A stretch of DNA of 64,000 nt from Rhodoferax_B ferrireducens_A (GTDB lineage: Bacteria; Pseudomonadota; Gammaproteobacteria; Burkholderiales; Burkholderiaceae_C): assembly GCF_031458075.1 (NCBI RefSeq), contig NZ_JAVDXT010000001.1, positions 1,426,001-1,490,000 of the forward strand, written 5' to 3'. Under the pieces are notes generated by a model. The model was given only the letters and a program-made list of their open reading frames with translations, was not told where the DNA came from and ran no database searches. The first letter of the stretch is position 1; each line of letters begins with the position of its first letter. A program made the translations under genes and the position numbers. This document shows, piece after piece, positions 60,306 through 64,000 of the stretch.

Positions 60306-61229
60306 ATGGTTGATACCGATCCCACCCTGCTGGAACCCAAGCTACTGCGCCTGCTGGACCTGCTCTACACCACGCGCAGCGTCACCAAGTCGGCCGAGCA
60401 GCTGGGCCAGAGCCAGCCCACCGTCAGCATCTGGCTGGGCCGGCTGCGCACCCAGTTCAACGACCCGCTGTTTGTGCGCACGCCCGAGGGCATGCAGCCC
60501 ACGCCGCGCACCGACGGCCTGATCGCCACGGTGCGCGAGGTGCTCGAAGGCCTGCGCCGCCTGTCCGAGTCCGAGGTGGTGTTCGACCCGGCCCAGTCGC
60601 GGCGCGAGTTCCGCATCTTCATGACCGACGCCAGCCATGTCACCCTGCTGCCGCGCCTGTTTTCGCATGTGCGCGCGCTGGCGCCGCAGGTACGGCTGGA
60701 GGCCGCCACCATAGACGCCAGCCTGGTGCCCGCGCTGCAGTCGGGCGAGGCCGACCTGGCCCTGGGCCTGGTGCGCGACCTCGAGGCCGGGCAGGAGGCG
60801 GGCTTTTACCAGCAAAGCCTGTTCGGCCAGGACTGGATCTGCCTGTGCAACGCCCGCCATCCGCGCATCGGCAACACATTTACCCTGCAGGACTACCTGG
60901 CCGAGGCACACATCGGCATCGTCTCGGGCACCGGCTACCAGCTGCTGGACAGCACCCTCAAAGCCCTGGGCGTGGAGCGCCGCGTGTTGCTGGAGCTACC
61001 AGGCTTTCTGGGCCTGGCCGCCATCCTGGCCGACAACGACTTGGTCGCCACCTTGCCCCGCCACATCGGCGAAACCCTGGCCCAGGCGGCTGGCCTGCGG
61101 GTGCTGGTGTGCCCGCTGCCGATACCACCGTTCACCGTCAAGCAGTACTGGTACGCGCGGTATCACCATGATCCGGCGAACCGCTGGCTGCGCGGGGTGT
61201 GCGCGGAGTTGTTTATGGATGTGCGGTGA
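60306..61229 (+). CDS. LysR family transcriptional regulator of the catabolic region
   Basis: A 307-residue regulator with helix-turn-helix TTRSVTKSAEQLGQSQPTVS and the NodD/NahR-like continuation FVRTPEGMQPTPRTDGLIAT. NahR-like LysR proteins respond to aromatic or hydroaromatic acids. It is divergent from the two-domain VOC gene. The same operator pattern recurs in front of the PanE-like and amidohydrolase genes 4 kb away, so it probably controls both divergons. Confidence 0.92.
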   Translation: MVDTDPTLLEPKLLRLLDLLYTTRSVTKSAEQLGQSQPTVSIWLGRLRTQFNDPLFVRTPEGMQPTPRTDGLIATVREVLEGLRRLSESEVVFDPAQSRREFRIFMTDASHVTLLPRLFSHVRALAPQVRLEAATIDASLVPALQSGEADLALGLVRDLEAGQEAGFYQQSLFGQDWICLCNARHPRIGNTFTLQDYLAEAHIGIVSGTGYQLLDSTLKALGVERRVLLELPGFLGLAAILADNDLVATLPRHIGETLAQAAGLRVLVCPLPIPPFTVKQYWYARYHHDPANRWLRGVCAELFMDVR

Positions 61230-61250
61230 TCGGGGGAATAAGAGAAAAGT

Positions 61251-61298
61251 GCCGCTGGCGCTTATTCCACCTGCGCAAGTAGCTATTTTTTAGATAGC
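61251..61298. repeat. Dispersed repeat family B, copy 12
   Basis: GCCGCTGGCGCTTATTCCAC followed by CTGCGCAAGTAGCTATTTTTTAGATAGC. One of the best-preserved copies. It lies between the convergent LysR gene and the tartrate dehydrogenase gene and overlaps the last codons of the latter. Confidence 0.85.
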
Positions 61299-62378
61299 GT
61301 CACTGCCAGGTCTCGCTACGGCTTCGGCGATGGCTTTTCCAAGCTCTGCGGTGGATGCCTCGCCACCCAGGTCGCGGGTCAGCGGGCCGGCTACCAGCAC
61401 TTCTTCGATGGCTTTGACAATCGCATCGTGCGCGGGTTTGCAGCCCAGGAAATCAAGCATGAGCGCGCCCGACCAGATCATCGCAATTGGGTTTGCAATG
61501 CCCTTGCCGAAGATATCCGGCGCGGAGCCATGCACCGGCTCGAACAGCGATGGAAAATTGCGCTCGGGATTGAGGTTGGCCGAGGGCGCCAAACCAATCG
61601 TGCCGGTGCAGGCCGGGCCCAGGTCCGACAAGATGTCGCCAAAAAGGTTGCTTGCCACCACCACGTCAAACCGCTGTGGTTGCAACACAAAGCGAGCCGT
61701 GAGAATGTCAATGTGCTGCTTGTCGGTGTGTACGCTGGGGTAGGCTTGGCCCACTGCGTCGGCGCGGCTGTCCCACCAGGGCATGCTGATGGCGATGCCG
61801 TTGCTCTTGGTGGCTACCGTCAGGTGCTTGCGCGCGCGCGATTGCGCCAGTTCAAAGGCGTACTTCAGCACCCGGTCGGCACCATGGCGGCTCATCACCG
61901 TTTCTTGCACCACGATCTCGCGCTCGGTGCCCTCGTACATGATGCCGCCGAGGTTGGTGTATTCGCCCTCGGTGTTCTCGCGCACCACATAGAAGTCGAT
62001 GTCGCCGGGCTTGCGGCCGGCCAGCGGGCAGGGCACGCCTTCGAACAGGCGCACGGGCCGCAGGTTGATGTACTGGTCGAATTCGCGGCGGAACTTCAGC
62101 AGCGAACCCCATAGCGAGATGTGGTCGGGCACGGTGTCCGGCCAGCCCACGGCACCGAAGTAGATGGCATCCATGCCCTGGAGCTGGGCTTTCCAGTCGT
62201 CCGGCATCATCTGGCCGTGCTGTTGGTAGTAGGCGCAGCTGGCCCAGGCTATGGGCGTGAAGTTCAGCGCCAGGCCGAATCGGTGGGCGGCGGCTTGCAG
62301 CACGCGCACGCCCTCGGGTATGACCTCCTGGCCGATGCCGTCACCGGGGATGAGTGCGATGTTGAGTGTGCGGGTCAT
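61290..62378 (-). CDS. ttuC: Tartrate dehydrogenase / D-malate dehydrogenase family
   Basis: A 362-residue beta-decarboxylating dehydrogenase related to isopropylmalate dehydrogenase. Key parts: IPGDGIGQEVIPEGVRVLQA, VVRENTEGEYTNLGG (tartrate/D-malate type), ATKSNGIAISMPWWD with the catalytic lysine, SNLFGDILSDLGPA and EPVHGSAPDIFGKG. Oxidises tartrate or D-malate with NAD. It lies 27 bp downstream of a Bug binding-protein gene, with a LysR gene divergent from that, the layout of tartrate-use loci. Confidence 0.92.
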   Translation of the reverse strand: MTRTLNIALIPGDGIGQEVIPEGVRVLQAAAHRFGLALNFTPIAWASCAYYQQHGQMMPDDWKAQLQGMDAIYFGAVGWPDTVPDHISLWGSLLKFRREFDQYINLRPVRLFEGVPCPLAGRKPGDIDFYVVRENTEGEYTNLGGIMYEGTEREIVVQETVMSRHGADRVLKYAFELAQSRARKHLTVATKSNGIAISMPWWDSRADAVGQAYPSVHTDKQHIDILTARFVLQPQRFDVVVASNLFGDILSDLGPACTGTIGLAPSANLNPERNFPSLFEPVHGSAPDIFGKGIANPIAMIWSGALMLDFLGCKPAHDAIVKAIEEVLVAGPLTRDLGGEASTAELGKAIAEAVARPGSDAI

Positions 62379-62405
62379 GGATATCTCCTTGTCATGGATG
62401 GGGTG

Positions 62406-63398
62406 CTATTCGGCCTCCACGCCGGCGGCCCGGAGTGTCTTGGACCAGCGGGCTGATTCGGCTTCCAGTTGTGCGCGCAAGGATGCGGGTGTGGCCTTGT
62501 TCAGCGGCACCAGGTCGACGCTGAGTTCGCCCAGGCGCTTCTTCACGTCGTCGTCTTGTACAGCCGCCCTGAGCGCGTCATTCAGTTTGTCCAGAATGGG
62601 CTTCGGTGTTCCCTTCGGCGCATAAATGCCGTTCCATACGAGCACCTCAAAGCCCCTGAGCCCTTGCTCGTCCAGCGTTGGTACATTCGGTAGCGCCGGA
62701 AGCCGTTTGGCCGTGGTGACGCCAAAGACCTTGACGCGGCTGCCATCCTTGACCACGGGAACCGTCAGGGTGGTCTGGTCGCACAACAGATCGACTTGCC
62801 CACCCATCAGGTCATTCAGCGCCGGCGCCGATCCTTTGTAGGGCACCTGGGTCAGCGTGACTCCCATCTGGTGTTCGAGCAGCAGTCCGCAAAGTTGCGA
62901 AACCGCGCCAGGGCCTGCGTTCGCAATGGTGACTTTTTCCTTGTTCAACCTCACGTAGGCGAGCAGTTCAGCGAAATTGTTCGCCGGAAAATCCTTGCGG
63001 GATAGCAATGTCATAGGCACGTCCATTACCTGGCCCACGTACTCAAAATCCTTCAGCGGATCGAACGGCAGCTTTTTGTAGAGCGCAGGGGCTGTGGACA
63101 TGCCCAGGTGGTGCATCAGGATGGTGTAGCCGTTGGGCGCGGCCCGGGCCACCCGTGCCGTGCCCAGCGTACCCCCTGCACCCACCGTGTTTTCAACAAT
63201 GATGGGCTTACCCAGTGACTTGCCCATGGGCAGCGCGATGAGGCGGGCACCCACGTCGGTGGGCCCCCCCGCGGCGTAGGGCACTACCAGCGTGATGGGT
63301 TTGTCGGGCCAAGCGGCTTGCGCGATTGCCAGAGCTGGAATGGTCGCCACTGCGAATGCGGCGAGTGTGGCTGGAAGCCAGCGGTGCGATGTTTTCAT
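62406..63398 (-). CDS. Bug/TctC-type periplasmic binding protein (tartrate group)
   Basis: A 330-residue binding protein with a signal peptide (MKTSHRWLPATLAAFAVATI...) and Bug motifs WPDKPITLVVPYAAGGPTDV and GAGGTLGTARVARAAPNGY. Its neighbour, a tartrate/D-malate dehydrogenase gene, suggests a C4 dicarboxylate ligand. No TctAB genes are in view. Base use is slightly less GC-rich than most of the window. ATG 63398 starts the leader; an upstream in-frame region lacks leader character. Confidence 0.92.
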   Translation of the reverse strand: MKTSHRWLPATLAAFAVATIPALAIAQAAWPDKPITLVVPYAAGGPTDVGARLIALPMGKSLGKPIIVENTVGAGGTLGTARVARAAPNGYTILMHHLGMSTAPALYKKLPFDPLKDFEYVGQVMDVPMTLLSRKDFPANNFAELLAYVRLNKEKVTIANAGPGAVSQLCGLLLEHQMGVTLTQVPYKGSAPALNDLMGGQVDLLCDQTTLTVPVVKDGSRVKVFGVTTAKRLPALPNVPTLDEQGLRGFEVLVWNGIYAPKGTPKPILDKLNDALRAAVQDDDVKKRLGELSVDLVPLNKATPASLRAQLEAESARWSKTLRAAGVEAE

Positions 63399-63455
63399 GG
63401 GCGTCTCCGGGTTGGTTTTCTTGAACGGGTTTGCCCATGTTAGGTGTTCATGATT

Positions 63456-63485
63456 TGGATTACTATTGGCGAATTGGTGAATCCA
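63456..63485. promoter_or_regulatory. Candidate LysR operator (tartrate group)
   Basis: TGGATT-(N18)-AATCCA, with an internal ATTGGCGAATTGGTGAAT that resembles the site at 36247. Located 14 bp before the LysR start in the divergent gap. Confidence 0.4.
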
Positions 63486-63498
63486 TAGTGCACGCTTC

Positions 63499-64000
63499 AT
63501 GAACAAAATACCCCCTGTTGAAGACCTGCGGGTCTATGCCGTCGTGGCACGCAAAGCCAGCTTTCGTGCCGCTGCGCTGGAGCTGGGCGTATCGCCTGCC
63601 TACGTGACCAAGCGCATTCGCCTGCTAGAGCAACTGCTGGCCACCAAGCTACTGCACCGCACCACCCGCAAAGTGACGGTCACTGAAGAGGGTGAACGTG
63701 TGTTCGTGTGGGCGCAGCGGGTACTGGACGACATGGACAGCCTGGTGGAAGAGGTGTCCGCGGCGCGCCGGGCTCCGCGGGGTCTGCTGCGCGTGAGCAG
63801 TAGTTTTGGCTTTGGTCGCCAGATCGTGGCACCTGTGCTGGCGCGCATGGCGTTCAGCCATCCCACAGTGGCCGTTCGGCTGGAACTCTTCGACCATTTG
63901 ATTGACATCGCGGGTGACGGTTTTGACCTCGACGTGCGGGTCGGCGATGACATTGCGCCGCAGTTCATCGCCACCCGGCTCGCTGCCAACCACCGTGTCT
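63499..64000 (+). CDS. LysR family regulator, 5' part (TtuA/DmlR-like)
   Basis: Reading from ATG 63499 the frame is open to the window end: about 167 residues of a LysR protein. It begins MNKIPPVEDLRVYAVVARKA, with recognition region SFRAAALELGVSPAYVTKRI and wing LLHRTTRKVTVTEEGERVFV. It is very similar in layout to the regulator at 36289. Divergent from the Bug/tartrate dehydrogenase genes and the likely activator of them. The 3' end is outside the window. Confidence 0.92.
   Translation, partial: MNKIPPVEDLRVYAVVARKASFRAAALELGVSPAYVTKRIRLLEQLLATKLLHRTTRKVTVTEEGERVFVWAQRVLDDMDSLVEEVSAARRAPRGLLRVSSSFGFGRQIVAPVLARMAFSHPTVAVRLELFDHLIDIAGDGFDLDVRVGDDIAPQFIATRLAANHRV

Noticed and set aside
61251..61298. 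An intrinsic terminator between LysR and ttuC
   Set aside because: There is a short T run, but the stem is weak and the sequence is better explained as repeat family B.

Overview
This is a GC-rich chromosomal window with no rRNA, tRNA, IS, phage or CRISPR. The gene content points to a betaproteobacterium of the order Burkholderiales, most likely Comamonadaceae (Rhodoferax-like). The reasons are a TIGR04438 Trp-rich small protein, several Bug/TctC-type binding proteins, a 6S RNA gene beside zapA, a biotin-independent mdc malonate decarboxylase cluster, and two families of short dispersed repeats. The family assignment is inference; the gene calls rest on motifs in the translated proteins.

Layout. 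0-5.6 kb: the end of a circularly permuted ATP-grasp gene, an alpha-E gene, a membrane GGDEF-EAL protein and a YqhA-like membrane protein. 5.7-13.3 kb: housekeeping metabolism (acs, a small cytochrome c, ilvD with a divergent LysR gene, a DUF3750 protein, lgt). 13.3-22.7 kb: a malonate locus, with mdcACDEGBH and a Bug binding protein on the minus strand, and a divergent GntR regulator plus malonyl-CoA synthetase (matB). 22.9-26.7 kb: an HD-GYP/GGDEF-EAL cyclic-di-GMP pair behind a candidate sigma-28 promoter. 26.7-27.5 kb: 6S RNA, zapA and a ZapB-like coiled-coil gene. 27.5-34 kb: a cobalamin riboswitch followed by a tightly overlapped B12 salvage/uptake operon (cobU-btuF-btuC-btuD-bluB-ypeA-cbiB-cobC). 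34-43 kb: assorted genes, including an oxidoreductase with a LysR gene, a TonB/TolA-like protein with a very long Ala/Gln/Glu/Arg repeat, a methyltransferase, and a LysR/aldo-keto reductase divergon. 43-46 kb: a divergent, very large class A PBP-like protein.

46-64 kb is accessory catabolism. A minus-strand series holds a PanE-like reductase, a VOC protein, a MaoC protein, a CaiB CoA-transferase, AroE, a TRAP transporter (QMP), an unusual type II dehydroquinase, an AroE-like dehydrogenase with altered substrate-binding residues, and an AEC permease. It is followed by an amidohydrolase, a molybdopterin oxidoreductase, an extradiol-type VOC protein and a LysR gene. The same candidate operator (AATGC-N12-GCATT) lies in both the 56.0 kb and 60.3 kb divergent promoter regions and ties these genes into one probable regulon. 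This is the best candidate here for an undescribed pathway. The window ends with a tartrate dehydrogenase/Bug/LysR group.

Two repeat families run through the window. Family A (about 105 bp, four copies) has two hairpins, one with compensatory base changes; three copies sit 13-32 bp upstream of start codons in the same orientation. Family B (about 40-50 bp, twelve copies of varying quality) sits mostly at gene ends, but two copies are read in frame inside cobU and cbiB.
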